Positions 6,188 through 13,976 of a stretch of 31,144 nucleotides of DNA are shown one piece after another. The translations under genes and the position numbers were made by a program. The stretch is from an uncultured Tessaracoccus sp. (GTDB taxonomy: Bacteria; Actinomycetota; Actinomycetes; Propionibacteriales; Propionibacteriaceae): positions 1 through 31,144 of the forward strand of contig NZ_CAMYPD010000035.1 of the NCBI RefSeq assembly GCF_947286155.1, written 5' to 3'. The notes below the pieces were generated by a model. It was not told where the DNA came from and did not search any database. It was given only the letters and a program-made list of their open reading frames with translations. Within the stretch, counting starts at the first letter, position 1. Each line of letters opens with the position of its first letter.

Positions 6188-7843
6188 TCAGTCCAACCTG
6201 TCCAAATGAGCTCTGAGCGACGGCCTGTTCGGGTATGCGCTTCGGATTTCGTCGATCAACGTCGGGCCTGCAGTGGCATCCCCCGATTCCCTATAGAGGC
6301 GATCGATGTGTTTGAGTTGCCGAGCAACCGACGCATATTTCGCGCTGTCCGCCACTCGCAGCGATTCCCACACGATGCGCGTCAACAATTCGGCTGCGTC
6401 CCGAGGACGTCCGTGGCTCTCGAACAGTTCGACAAGCCGCTCTCGCGAGCCCACATGCAGGTCCCCATCGTCGGCCAACTCTCGCGCGTTATCCCAGTCT
6501 TCGTCCTCGATGGCCAACTCAAGCAGCACCGACCTCGTCGTCCATGGCGTCGCCTCGGCAAGCGCTTGCGTACGGGCCCACGCGCGCGCCTGCTCAGGAT
6601 CCGAGGCGTGTTCGACGAGGCAACGGTAGGCCTGGACAGAAAACTCGCGCAGGAATACGCGACGTGCAACGTCCTCGACCTCGTCCCCACGCCCGTCCTC
6701 GACGAGCGCCGTCACTGCCACCTGCAACGGAATATCGCGACCCATGAACGGACCAGAGCGCGCAACCGTAGTAATTCGTCCCGCGTCGATCGCCAGTTGC
6801 AGCGTCTGCATCGCGACCCTCTCGCGGTCATACTCTCGCAGCATGGTGAACAGCTCCCAGTACCGGCCCTGGTCGCGCAACAATCGAGCTGCCTGATCGA
6901 TGTCTCCGGAAAGTTGCGCCGCCTGGAGTTGTAGTTCGAGGAGGTGAAAATCGGCCGGCTCCTCGGACGCAGTCAACACTTTCTCGAGTTGATTCCTCAG
7001 CGTTCGGAGCCCTTCGTCGCCCAGTGCGGGGGCGAACCATTGCAGCTCAAAGTTTGGCCATCCTGGGCTCGCTTGTTCGAACTTCACTAGCCACTTCGCC
7101 AGCCGGTTCGGGGCTGATGTTCCCTCGCTGCACGCACGCGCGTACAACCTCATAGCCAGATCACCGGCTGTCCCCAGCGAGCCAGAAGAACTGTCCGAAC
7201 GCAGAATGATCGCACGGATGCGTTCCGTGGCTTTTTTGAACGACGGTGCCACCACGTCCGCTAAGCCCGCGTCGAGGTACTCCTCCAACGACTCCAAGTA
7301 GTCGATGAACCGCTCACCAAGCCTGTGGCCCTCCCAGTAACCAGATGCTCCACGGGTTCGGAAAAAGCTCGTAGTTTCCGACAGCAAGTGGTCGCGCAGT
7401 GCTTCGCCTCCACTTTGGATCGCTCGATCCATGGTGGCGCGTCGCCCCACCATCTCCCACACGCCGGGAAAAGTATCCATGGCCTGACGCAGTAGCCCCA
7501 GCAGTGATTCCTCGTCCTGGCGCGACAGATACTCAGCAATGATAGAAGCGGTGTCATCGTCCTCATCAGTCGACGCATCCTCGCCGTCGCTGAGCACCCA
7601 TAACCCCAATGCCGCTTGATGCTTGCACATGCCATCCAGCGCGGCCGGGCAAGTGCAAAACCCGTTCAGACGCCCACCTCGCCAAGCCAAACTGACCTGG
7701 TATGGCGATGTGCCGTGGGCTACCGCCGTCGCTTCAGAGTCGCTGACGTCGATAGCCGACAATCTGCCGACATACTCCTCGGCACGCTCAAGCACTACTG
7801 GCCTGACGGCGTCGACAAGCATGTCCTCCGAGAGTTCGACCAT
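6188..7843 (-). CDS. SWIM zinc-finger domain protein with long helical C-terminus
   Basis: 551 residues. Near the N-terminus (about residues 62-80) lies a SWIM zinc finger, C-x-C-x(n)-C-x-H, read as FCTCPAALDGMCKHQAALGL, preceded by the usual beta strands (YQVSLAWRGGRLNG). The rest (about 110-551) is acidic and alpha-helical, rich in paired Leu/Ala helices such as ARAWARTQALAEATPWTTRS, and looks like a solenoid of TPR-like helices. SWIM proteins of this architecture are common in actinobacteria. Their role is unknown, although SWIM domains bind DNA or proteins in other contexts. No membrane segments or signal peptide are present. It reads directly into pyrG with a 31-bp gap, so the two may share a transcript. 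Confidence 0.85.
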   Translation of the reverse strand: MVELSEDMLVDAVRPVVLERAEEYVGRLSAIDVSDSEATAVAHGTSPYQVSLAWRGGRLNGFCTCPAALDGMCKHQAALGLWVLSDGEDASTDEDDDTASIIAEYLSRQDEESLLGLLRQAMDTFPGVWEMVGRRATMDRAIQSGGEALRDHLLSETTSFFRTRGASGYWEGHRLGERFIDYLESLEEYLDAGLADVVAPSFKKATERIRAIILRSDSSSGSLGTAGDLAMRLYARACSEGTSAPNRLAKWLVKFEQASPGWPNFELQWFAPALGDEGLRTLRNQLEKVLTASEEPADFHLLELQLQAAQLSGDIDQAARLLRDQGRYWELFTMLREYDRERVAMQTLQLAIDAGRITTVARSGPFMGRDIPLQVAVTALVEDGRGDEVEDVARRVFLREFSVQAYRCLVEHASDPEQARAWARTQALAEATPWTTRSVLLELAIEDEDWDNARELADDGDLHVGSRERLVELFESHGRPRDAAELLTRIVWESLRVADSAKYASVARQLKHIDRLYRESGDATAGPTLIDEIRSAYPNRPSLRAHLDRLD

Positions 7844-7935
7844 GTGAAGACCCTACTTGAGTACTCACTGAGTGTCTGCGGTCCCACACGTCGATCGATG
7901 GGCGCACGGGTGGAGCCACACGTCGCAGCGACAAG

Positions 7936-7975
7936 GAATGCTGGAACCCACCTCTTTGCGTGGGTTCCAGCATTC
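7936..7975. terminator. Perfect 15-bp hairpin, probable intrinsic terminator
   Basis: GAATGCTGGAACCCA, a 10-base loop, then its exact reverse complement. It lies 25 bp beyond the stop of the GNAT gene (minus strand) and about 90 bp before the start of the SWIM gene. The T-run after the stem is short on both strands (TTTA on plus, CCTT on minus), so termination strength is uncertain; it would serve the GNAT transcript. Confidence 0.7.
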
Positions 7976-8000
7976 TTTAGTCATTCAGCGCGATACGTCA

Positions 8001-8534
8001 TCACGCGATCATCTCCATGGGCTCGAACGCCGGCTCTGGATCCGACCGAAGCCTGCCGTAGGTGTGCACGTCGACGCGCACTCCGTCGATGAGGAACTTC
8101 TCCCGCTCGGTGCCCTCCCGCACGAACCCTGCCCGGCTTGCCACTACCCCAGACGCTGGGTTGTTGACTCGATGCCCGAGCTCCAGACGCTCCAGCCCTC
8201 GCGTAGTCAATGCCCATTGCGCGACGGTGGCCGCCGCCGCGGAGGTCCATCCGCGTCCGCGCGCTTCGCTCGCCATCCAGTACCAGAACCAGCCGCTGCG
8301 ATGCTCGTCGTCGACGCTCACGCACACCAAACCCACCAACGCGTCATCGACGACGACAGCCCACGGTTCGTGCGACGAGTTCGACGCGGTCAGGCGGTTC
8401 ACGTAGCGTTCGGCCTCGTCCAGCGTCGACACATCGCCTTGTCGAGCCATGTCCGGGTTGGATTGGAACGCGGCAAGCACCGCAGAAGCATCTTCGCGAC
8501 GGAGCCGTCGCAACGTTGGCTTGTTGGCATTCAT
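8001..8534 (-). CDS. GNAT family N-acetyltransferase (RimJ/RimL type)
   Basis: 177 residues with the GNAT fold in order. The first strand is LRRLRREDASAVLAAF. The substrate-side part reads EPWAVVVDDALVGLVCVSVD. The acetyl-CoA site is in GWFWYWMASEARGRGWTSAA, where ARGRGW takes the place of the R/QxxGxG/A motif. The last conserved element, LGHRVNNPASGVVASRAGFVREG, matches the RimJ/RimL pattern (N-x-x-S...A...GF..EG). It would transfer acetyl from acetyl-CoA to an amine of a protein or small molecule; the substrate is unknown. Its ATG overlaps the stop of a 36-codon ORF (ATGA), which itself overlaps a RHH antitoxin-like gene, so the three seem to be co-translated. A strong hairpin follows the gene. 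Confidence 0.88.
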   Translation of the reverse strand: MNANKPTLRRLRREDASAVLAAFQSNPDMARQGDVSTLDEAERYVNRLTASNSSHEPWAVVVDDALVGLVCVSVDDEHRSGWFWYWMASEARGRGWTSAAAATVAQWALTTRGLERLELGHRVNNPASGVVASRAGFVREGTEREKFLIDGVRVDVHTYGRLRSDPEPAFEPMEMIA

Positions 8535-8641
8535 GCGACACTCAGCGGGGTGTTAGTCTCCATCGCGCCACGCAGTGCACGCCAGTGCCGACGAGGTTCG
8601 TAGTGTGTCTGCAAGTTCATCCAAAACTCCTCAGTCGTCAT
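8531..8641 (-). CDS. Possible 36-residue protein between RHH gene and GNAT gene
   Basis: The frame from ATG 8641 reads MTTEEFWMNLQTHYEPRRHW and ends LSVA. It overlaps the end of the RHH gene by 11 bp and the GNAT start by 4 bp (ATGA). Both overlaps are typical of translational coupling and are the main reason to list it. No family is recognised. It could be a truncated remnant of the toxin normally paired with the RHH protein, or chance. Confidence 0.3.
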   Translation of the reverse strand: MTTEEFWMNLQTHYEPRRHWRALRGAMETNTPLSVA

Positions 8642-8855
8642 CGGACAGGGCACCAGTTCCGAGATCCCATGCAGCGAACTCATCCCAGTACTCGGCGTCA
8701 GCAGCACGAAACGCGCGGCCGAACGCATCCATACGACGCCGACGCTCATGCTCATCCAGCAAGCTCTCAATTAACCCTGCAGCCGAAAGCCCGCGCTCCT
8801 GCGCTTCGTGATTGATGCGTTCCCGCAACTGGGTGGGTACCTTGATCGTCGTCAT
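8631..8855 (-). CDS. Ribbon-helix-helix antitoxin-like protein
   Basis: 74 residues from the ATG at 8855; ATG 8861 is an alternative. The N-terminus TTIKVPTQLRERINHEAQERGLSAAGLIESLL is a ribbon-helix-helix DNA-binding domain: strand TIKVP, helix, glycine turn, helix. The acidic C-terminus (WDEFAAWDLGTGALSDDD) looks like a toxin-binding tail, as in MazE/VapB-type antitoxins of actinobacteria. No MazF or PIN toxin follows; instead there is a short ORF and a GNAT acetyltransferase. TACACT lies 6 bases before the outer ATG, so the mRNA may be leaderless. Confidence 0.65.
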   Translation of the reverse strand: MTTIKVPTQLRERINHEAQERGLSAAGLIESLLDEHERRRRMDAFGRAFRAADAEYWDEFAAWDLGTGALSDDD

Positions 8856-8861
8856 CCCCAT

Positions 8862-9093
8862 GGGACAAGTGTAGAGATGAGTAGATGCCTGTAGCTACGG
8901 TTGTGCGGCCTATCCGCCTGGGTTCGACACGCGCTACGAATGAACTGATTCGCTCTGATGCGCACTGACGAACATGTGATCGGTAGGCCCACGCTGTACG
9001 CCAAGCTTTGCAAGAATCAGTTCAAATCCAACAGCCGTGGGGGGTGACGCAGTGCATTCAACCGCAGGAGGGGCCCGCGAGCCCACGCTGGGG
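8862..9093. other. Intergenic stretch with an 11-bp inverted repeat
   Basis: No gene is visible in these 232 bp. TGAACTGATTC (8941-8951) and its exact reverse complement GAATCAGTTCA (9014-9024) lie 62 bp apart. They could be operator half-sites or the ends of a decayed element. The loop contains no coding frame. Confidence 0.4.
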
Positions 9094-10452
9094 TCACCGC
9101 GCCCCTACCCCCACCGGCAGCACGACGTCGCCAGCTCTGGCCTCGATCATCTCTCCCAGCAGCTGTTGCTCACCAAGCCTGAACGCAAGATCGAACGCGA
9201 CGGCCACCGCGTGCTCGCTGTACTGCAGCGCGAGGTCCCGACGATCGGCCGCGTTTGCTGCGCTGCGGGCGTAGTGCTGCAGCGACGCTGCCGCTTCGCG
9301 CGCTTGGTCCAGCACGGTACGAAGCAGCTGGATGTTGGTGCCGTCGATGTGCTGGTGCCACTGCGCCACGTATTCGGCCACCACCGCCCTGATTCGTGGC
9401 AGCTGGAGTGGGAATTGGCCGTCAGCCGCAAGCGCAGCCGCTTCGTCGAGGCTTGCCAGCGCGGCATGATGCAGGTGCAAGCCTTCCTCACCACCGGTGG
9501 CAAGCGCGAGGTCCTGGGTGACAGCAGCGAGTCTGGAGAGCGCACGCACGACGGCGTCCGGCTCGCGCTCTGCGCGCATCTCAGCCAGGTGTTCCGTGGC
9601 CGCCTGCCGTGCCTCGACGAGGCTCGCGTCGACGTGCAAGGCGGCCAATCGGGCATGGGCGGCCAGATCGCGGTGGCGTGCGGAGGCACGCTCGTCGACG
9701 GAGTCCGCATAGGCTGCGAGCCCCGCCGCCGACCCCTCGTGCTGACGCAGCATTCCAATATGGGCCCGCACCTGCCGCAGTGCGAGCTGCTCCTCGAGCG
9801 CGGCGGGAGCGAGCCCTTCCGCCCTTGCCGCGGCGCGTTCGGCGTCGTCAAGGCGCCCTGCCATCAAGTACGCCTGCGCGAGCCCGGTCATCACCGTCGA
9901 CAGTCCCTGCGGCTCCTCGCGACGAAACAGCTCCACCGCACGCTCATACCCAGCCACCGCCCCGACGAAGTCCTCGCTGGCCAGCGAGGACGCGGCAGCC
10001 AGGGTGATGCTGCGACGCAGTCGCCCTGCCGGGTCGAGCGTGTCCGGGGCCAGGTCCAGGCACCGCTGGCCCAACTCGGCGGCGCGCTCGAAGTCACCGA
10101 CGGATTGGTCGAGCTGAGCGCGCGTGAACACGAGCGCCCATTCCTGGTCTGCATGGCGCCGACGAGCATCATCGTCAGCGACGAAGGCCCCCAGCCTCTC
10201 GAGACAGCCCTCGGCGACGTCGAGTTGGCTGCGCGCACCTTCCACATCCCCAGCATGGAGCAGCGCATGATGCTGCATGAGAGCAACGCGCATCGTGGCG
10301 TCGTCGCGCGAATAGGGATCCTCGATGCGCTCAGCCCATTCCGAGACCTCACGCAACCGTGCTTGCCAGCGCAGGTCTCCAGCCGAGAACATCTGCGCAA
10401 TTGCAGGAAGAGCATCACGGACGCGGGCTGCGTCGGGAGTGAGTTCTCGCAT
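9094..10452 (-). CDS. TPR-like helical-repeat protein, divergent partner of the CHAT operon
   Basis: 452 residues from the ATG at 10452 (MRELTPDAARVRDALPAI). Almost the whole protein is an Ala-rich series of paired amphipathic helices with the TPR signature spacing. Examples are VGDFERAAELGQRCLDLAPD, SEDFVGAVAGYERAVELFRR, LAQAYLMAGRLDDAERAAARAEGLAP and GEEGLHLHHAALASLDEAAALA. Such solenoids bind proteins and often act as sensor or scaffold domains. No catalytic domain, signal peptide or membrane segment is seen. The start codon lies only 32 bp from that of the divergent CHAT protease gene, so both share one regulatory region. No clear Shine-Dalgarno is present; CACAAT about 8 bases upstream could be a -10 of a leaderless transcript. 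The opposite strand also has a long open frame, but its composition is not protein-like. Functional link to the CHAT protein is inferred from the frequent TPR-CHAT pairing. Confidence 0.8.
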   Translation of the reverse strand: MRELTPDAARVRDALPAIAQMFSAGDLRWQARLREVSEWAERIEDPYSRDDATMRVALMQHHALLHAGDVEGARSQLDVAEGCLERLGAFVADDDARRRHADQEWALVFTRAQLDQSVGDFERAAELGQRCLDLAPDTLDPAGRLRRSITLAAASSLASEDFVGAVAGYERAVELFRREEPQGLSTVMTGLAQAYLMAGRLDDAERAAARAEGLAPAALEEQLALRQVRAHIGMLRQHEGSAAGLAAYADSVDERASARHRDLAAHARLAALHVDASLVEARQAATEHLAEMRAEREPDAVVRALSRLAAVTQDLALATGGEEGLHLHHAALASLDEAAALAADGQFPLQLPRIRAVVAEYVAQWHQHIDGTNIQLLRTVLDQAREAAASLQHYARSAANAADRRDLALQYSEHAVAVAFDLAFRLGEQQLLGEMIEARAGDVVLPVGVGAR

Positions 10453-10484
10453 ACGTTGTATTGTGCCCGAGGAAAGGCCTTGCC

Positions 10485-11666
10485 ATGACCCCAACGATGC
10501 TTCTCACTTACGCGCAGACCGACACCATCTATCTCACCTGGCGTTGGGCCGACGGTGGACCCACTGGCGCCGCCCGCCTCCACCCAGATGTGCTGGCGTC
10601 GGTGCCCGCATTGTTGGCTGCCACCCTGCCCGACTCCCAGCCTGGCGAAGATGCTGCTGACGCGATTCAGCGGGCGTCGTCGAGCTGGCTCGGCTCGCCC
10701 GAGGGCAGCGATCAACTCGGCGACCAACTCGCTGATGCACTCCTTCCGGGCGAGGTGGTCATGATGCTCCTCGGGCGCACACCCGTCGACGGCCCACGGC
10801 CACGGCTGGTGGTCACGCCATGTCCTGCCCTCGCACAGGTGCCGTGGGCGTTGCTGTGCGTAAGGCTCTCAGGGGACGGACAGCAGCGGGCTCTGCTGCC
10901 AACCATCGCGACGATCTGCGGCGGAGTTCCACGAGCCGCCCTGGCTGCAGCCCGACCGGGGGCGAGCGGGAGCACGACCGTCGCGGTGTTGGACCCGCGG
11001 GTTCCGGGGCAGCCTGCCAACGGTCCGCTGGGTTCGGTGCTCGGGCGGCCCTCCCCCGACGATCCCCTCGCCGCCCTGCTAAACCCTGCCGTGGTCCCGC
11101 AGGCGGCCTCGTACCCGGAGTTGGTCCGCCGCACTGATCTCGACCGCGACTGGCTGCGCGCTGCCTGCGCCGACGCGGGCCGGCTGCTGTTCATTGGGCA
11201 CGTGAGTGGTGCCGGCCTCGACGACGCAACGGGCGAGAACTCGTCGCTGCACCTGTGTTGCCGCGACGACGCCGGCACCCATCGACCACTTCGCGCCATC
11301 GACGTCGCCACCGACGACACGTGGCGGATGCCTTCGCGCGTGGCGCTGATCGGTTGCGCCTCCGGCTCTGATTTCAGGCATTCCGAACCGCTGGGCTGGG
11401 CACTCGCGTCGGTGCTCGCCGGGGCACGGATCGTTACCGCGGCCTTGTGGACGCTACCCACCGACGCAGCCCTGCCGGGGCAGCCCTTCCGACGCCTGGT
11501 GCTCGCCATCGACGAGGCGCATCGCTCCGACGACCCTGCCTCCACGCTCGGCGAGTGGCAAGCAGAGCAGGCACACGCATGGCGCGAGACTGGCGACGCA
11601 GCCCACTCACCGCTGCTGTGGGCATCCCTGATGACGTGGACCGCCGACGTTGAGGAGGCCTCGTGA
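10485..11666 (+). CDS. Stand-alone CHAT-domain (caspase-like) protease
   Basis: 393 residues from ATG 10485, preceded by GAGGAAAGG 7 bases upstream. The C-terminal two thirds fit a CHAT domain (peptidase clan CD). CPALAQVPWALL (about 113-124) matches the family's 'LPfaaL' element. RLLFIGHVSGAG carries the candidate catalytic His239, and VALIGCASGSD carries the candidate nucleophile Cys291. GARIVTAALWTLPTDA and SPLLWASLMTWT match the usual final strands ('GaxxVxxslWxvxD', 'hPxxWAaFxl'). The N-terminal 100 residues are mixed and unassigned. CHAT proteases are usually fused to or encoded with TPR modules and act after activation, as in the TPR-CHAT protease of type III-E CRISPR and in gasdermin systems. 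Here the stop overlaps the next start (GTGA) and a TPR-like protein is encoded divergently. The substrate is unknown. Confidence 0.8.
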   Translation: MTPTMLLTYAQTDTIYLTWRWADGGPTGAARLHPDVLASVPALLAATLPDSQPGEDAADAIQRASSSWLGSPEGSDQLGDQLADALLPGEVVMMLLGRTPVDGPRPRLVVTPCPALAQVPWALLCVRLSGDGQQRALLPTIATICGGVPRAALAAARPGASGSTTVAVLDPRVPGQPANGPLGSVLGRPSPDDPLAALLNPAVVPQAASYPELVRRTDLDRDWLRAACADAGRLLFIGHVSGAGLDDATGENSSLHLCCRDDAGTHRPLRAIDVATDDTWRMPSRVALIGCASGSDFRHSEPLGWALASVLAGARIVTAALWTLPTDAALPGQPFRRLVLAIDEAHRSDDPASTLGEWQAEQAHAWRETGDAAHSPLLWASLMTWTADVEEAS

Positions 11667-12958
11667 ACACCGTCCCGCCCGCCGTCGCTGCTCCCGCTGC
11701 GCTGCGCCCACGCGCCGCCGTGCTGCAGGAGGCGTGGGATGCCGTCGGAGTAGATGCTCCGGCGTTCGTCGGACGCTCGGGCCAGCTGCTCGCCCGAGCG
11801 GTGAAATGCCTTGTCGACCCGCTGGTGCTCCGGCCGCGCGCCAATCGTTCCCTCGCGCAGGCGCTCCTCGGGCCAGACGACGCCGCGCAGGTCCGCGCCC
11901 TGATCGCTGAGGCTGAGCCCGTACTCGTCGACGCCAGCCGCTGGTTCCCGCTGCTGAGGGCCGAGCGACGTCGTCTCGCTATCACCGACGGCAACGTGCA
12001 GGAGCTCTACTTCCCGCGAGCATTCGAGCTGGCGACGATCCATGGCGCTCCCGGCGTTGATGCGAACGAGTTGTGCCGCGAGGCGCTCGGCGAGATTCAC
12101 ACTTCCGCTTCGGCTTCCGAGAGCGCGGGCCTCTTCAACGATCCTGCTGAGGCTGCCCGTCTTGAATCAATCCTGGCCGAAGGGTGGAAGACCGACGACG
12201 AGCCTCCCGCCATGCAAGCGTTGGCCGACGCAGTCCTCGCTGTCTGCGTCGAGGAGCCGGGAGCGTGGGAGGCGCTGCTGAGTTCGGACTTCGCACGGCA
12301 GCTTGGCGCGGCGGCCCGATCCCGCGAGGGATTGGTCCAAGGCTTGCTCGAGGCGTGCGAGGCGGATGCTCGCGCGAAGGTGTCCGCCGACGATCCGCTT
12401 CGGCCACCACCACTGGCGACGGAGCGCAGCACGCTGGTGCTCGACCGCTCGATCGCGAGCCGACTGCGGGCAGCCCTGCGCCGCCACCGCGCCGAGGGCG
12501 AGCGGATCACGGCCGAGGAAGCACTGGATGATGAACTAGCGCGCGCGGTGGAGGGCTGGGGGCTGCACGACCAAGCGCTCGGGGCGGCCTTCGTCGTCGG
12601 CATCGTGCTCGCAGCGCACATCAACCCTCTCGCGGATCTTCCGCTGCACGCCGCACCGAGCCTCCCGGCGGCTGTGCAGGCCCGCCTCCGGAAGGAAGCA
12701 TACGTGCTACATCAGCGACGGCTGCTCGCCAACGATGGACCAATTCACGCTTGCCAGCAGCGAGTGATCGACGAATTGCGAGAGTTCTGGCGGCCCTATT
12801 CGAGTCGCCTGTGGGCGCGCCTGCACGGATGGGACATCACTGGGCAAACCGTGGAAGACCAGGACGAGGTGGCTACGCTGCTCACCGGCGTCGCCCGCTC
12901 TGTGAGCATGGATCACCGCGAACGCATCCGGCAGGCACTTGAACGGGAGGCAGCATGA
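11663..12958 (+). CDS. Unknown helical protein, second gene of the CHAT operon
   Basis: 431 residues; GTG start overlapping the CHAT stop by 4 bp, with GAGGAGG just upstream. I do not recognise a family. It is mostly alpha-helical, Ala/Leu/Glu-rich, soluble and without signal peptide. Visible elements are LRAERRRLAITDGNVQELYF (about 93-112), an acidic helical middle (DEPPAMQALADAVLAVC), RSTLVLDRSIASRLRAALRR (about 255-275), and a moderately hydrophobic segment DQALGAAFVVGIVLAAHIN (about 300-318). A basic C-terminal segment with paired Trp residues follows (EFWRPYSSRLWARLHGW). The hydrophobic segment is too polar at its ends to be called transmembrane safely. Its stop overlaps the next start (ATGA). 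Strict coupling makes it a likely partner, regulator or substrate of the CHAT protease; this is inference. Confidence 0.75.
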   Translation: MNTVPPAVAAPAALRPRAAVLQEAWDAVGVDAPAFVGRSGQLLARAVKCLVDPLVLRPRANRSLAQALLGPDDAAQVRALIAEAEPVLVDASRWFPLLRAERRRLAITDGNVQELYFPRAFELATIHGAPGVDANELCREALGEIHTSASASESAGLFNDPAEAARLESILAEGWKTDDEPPAMQALADAVLAVCVEEPGAWEALLSSDFARQLGAAARSREGLVQGLLEACEADARAKVSADDPLRPPPLATERSTLVLDRSIASRLRAALRRHRAEGERITAEEALDDELARAVEGWGLHDQALGAAFVVGIVLAAHINPLADLPLHAAPSLPAAVQARLRKEAYVLHQRRLLANDGPIHACQQRVIDELREFWRPYSSRLWARLHGWDITGQTVEDQDEVATLLTGVARSVSMDHRERIRQALEREAA

Positions 12959-13896
12959 GGTTCGAGCTGCGCAATGGGCTGTGGACGTTGGGTGAGCCCG
13001 TCGTCGGGCCGCCCCCGATGACGCTCGCCGTGGAGGCTGCAGGCGCGGTGCTGGAATGGCCGCTGGGAGCAGCACCGGATGCCGCACCGACGATCACGTT
13101 TCTCGATACAGACGAGGCCTACTGGCTGTGGCGCCTCGTCGGGGAGGACGGGCACGCGCGACTCCTCGTCGCCGTTGCTGCTGCCACACCCATCGATCTC
13201 GAGACGGCGTTCGACGACGACCTACGCTTGACTCTCCACCGGCTCGGCCACGCGCTCTGGGCACGGGCATGGTGGCCCGCCAGCCGGGTCGACGGGCTGC
13301 CCGACCTGCCGGATTCGCTGCTGCTCGACGACATCGTCGCCCTCTGCGAGGTGTTGGAGCCCATACTCGGCGACGTGCTCCCCGACGATCAGCCAGCAGC
13401 CCCGACGCTCCCGCGACGCACCGAGTTCGCCCTCGCCGCGAGCGGTGACACCGCAGAGGCGCACGCTGAGCCGCTCGCGTCGGGAGCGGCACCGCTCAGT
13501 TGGCAGGGCGTTCCAGCAGGCGTGTTCGACGCAACCGAGCACCCGGTGCGATGGTCCGTCGAAGCCCATAACGACGTGGAGTTGACCGTCCGGGTGACGC
13601 TCGCTGACCCGGCTCGACGCTCCGCGCAGGGTATCGCCGTCGCGGCCGAGGTGCCGGGGTTGCCTCCAGCGACGGGGCATCTGGACGAGCGCGGACAGGA
13701 GGTGCTGACGCTGCCCCTGGCTCCGCGCGATGCCTGGACGCAGGACTGGGATGCGCTGGATGTGCGGGTTGGCGTCGGAACACCTGAGCCCCGCTCCATG
13801 CGTGACGCCATACGCGCCCACGCGCGGGCACGACTCGCTACTCAGGATGCGTTGTCGCTTGCTGCTGAGGAGTTCCTGCGTCAGCTCGATTATTGA
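12955..13896 (+). CDS. Unknown two-part protein, third gene of the CHAT operon
   Basis: 313 residues, ATG overlapping the previous stop by 4 bp, with GGGAGG 5 bases upstream. No family is recognised. The first 85 residues are beta-rich (MTLAVEAAGAVLEWPLGAAP, YWLWRLVGEDGHARLLVAV). Residues about 95-145 form a helical segment with a striking motif, LGHALWARAWWPASRVDGLP followed by DLPDSLLLDDIVALCEVLEP. Residues about 195-285 again look like a beta-sandwich (VRWSVEAHNDVELTVRVTLA, GIAVAAEVPGL), and the end is a helix (ARLATQDALSLAAEEFLRQL). There is no signal peptide or membrane segment. It ends the operon; the next gene is a lipoprotein with its own ribosome-binding site 80 bp further on. Role unknown; it could bind the protease or be its target. 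Confidence 0.75.
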   Translation: MRFELRNGLWTLGEPVVGPPPMTLAVEAAGAVLEWPLGAAPDAAPTITFLDTDEAYWLWRLVGEDGHARLLVAVAAATPIDLETAFDDDLRLTLHRLGHALWARAWWPASRVDGLPDLPDSLLLDDIVALCEVLEPILGDVLPDDQPAAPTLPRRTEFALAASGDTAEAHAEPLASGAAPLSWQGVPAGVFDATEHPVRWSVEAHNDVELTVRVTLADPARRSAQGIAVAAEVPGLPPATGHLDERGQEVLTLPLAPRDAWTQDWDALDVRVGVGTPEPRSMRDAIRAHARARLATQDALSLAAEEFLRQLDY

Positions 13897-13923
13897 GCCG
13901 CTAGCAACTTGTGATCGGTAGCC

Positions 13924-13953
13924 AGGAGCGCTCCTTACCTTGGAATTACAAGG
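13924..13953. promoter_or_regulatory. Two short palindromes before the lipoprotein gene
   Basis: AGGAGCGCTCCT (13924-13935) is a perfect 12-bp palindrome, followed by CCTTG-GAATTA-CAAGG (13938-13953). They lie 24-53 bp before the lipoprotein start. They could be operators or, together, a weak terminator for the CHAT operon; no T-run follows. Confidence 0.35.
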
Positions 13954-13976
13954 AACAATCCAACAAAGGAGCAACC

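Noticed and set aside
8905..9030. tRNA-like GGTTCGA near the inverted repeat
   Set aside because: No acceptor or anticodon stem can be folded around it; no tRNA is present.
9037..10488. Open frame of 483 codons on the plus strand opposite the TPR-like gene
   Set aside because: It is the antisense shadow of a high-GC gene. Its product is rich in Arg/His/Gln runs without domain pattern, whereas the minus strand gives a regular helical-repeat protein.
10712..12100. Long minus-strand frame opposite the CHAT protease
   Set aside because: Ser/Arg/Pro-rich shadow; the plus strand has the CHAT motifs and coupled overlaps with strong ribosome-binding sites.
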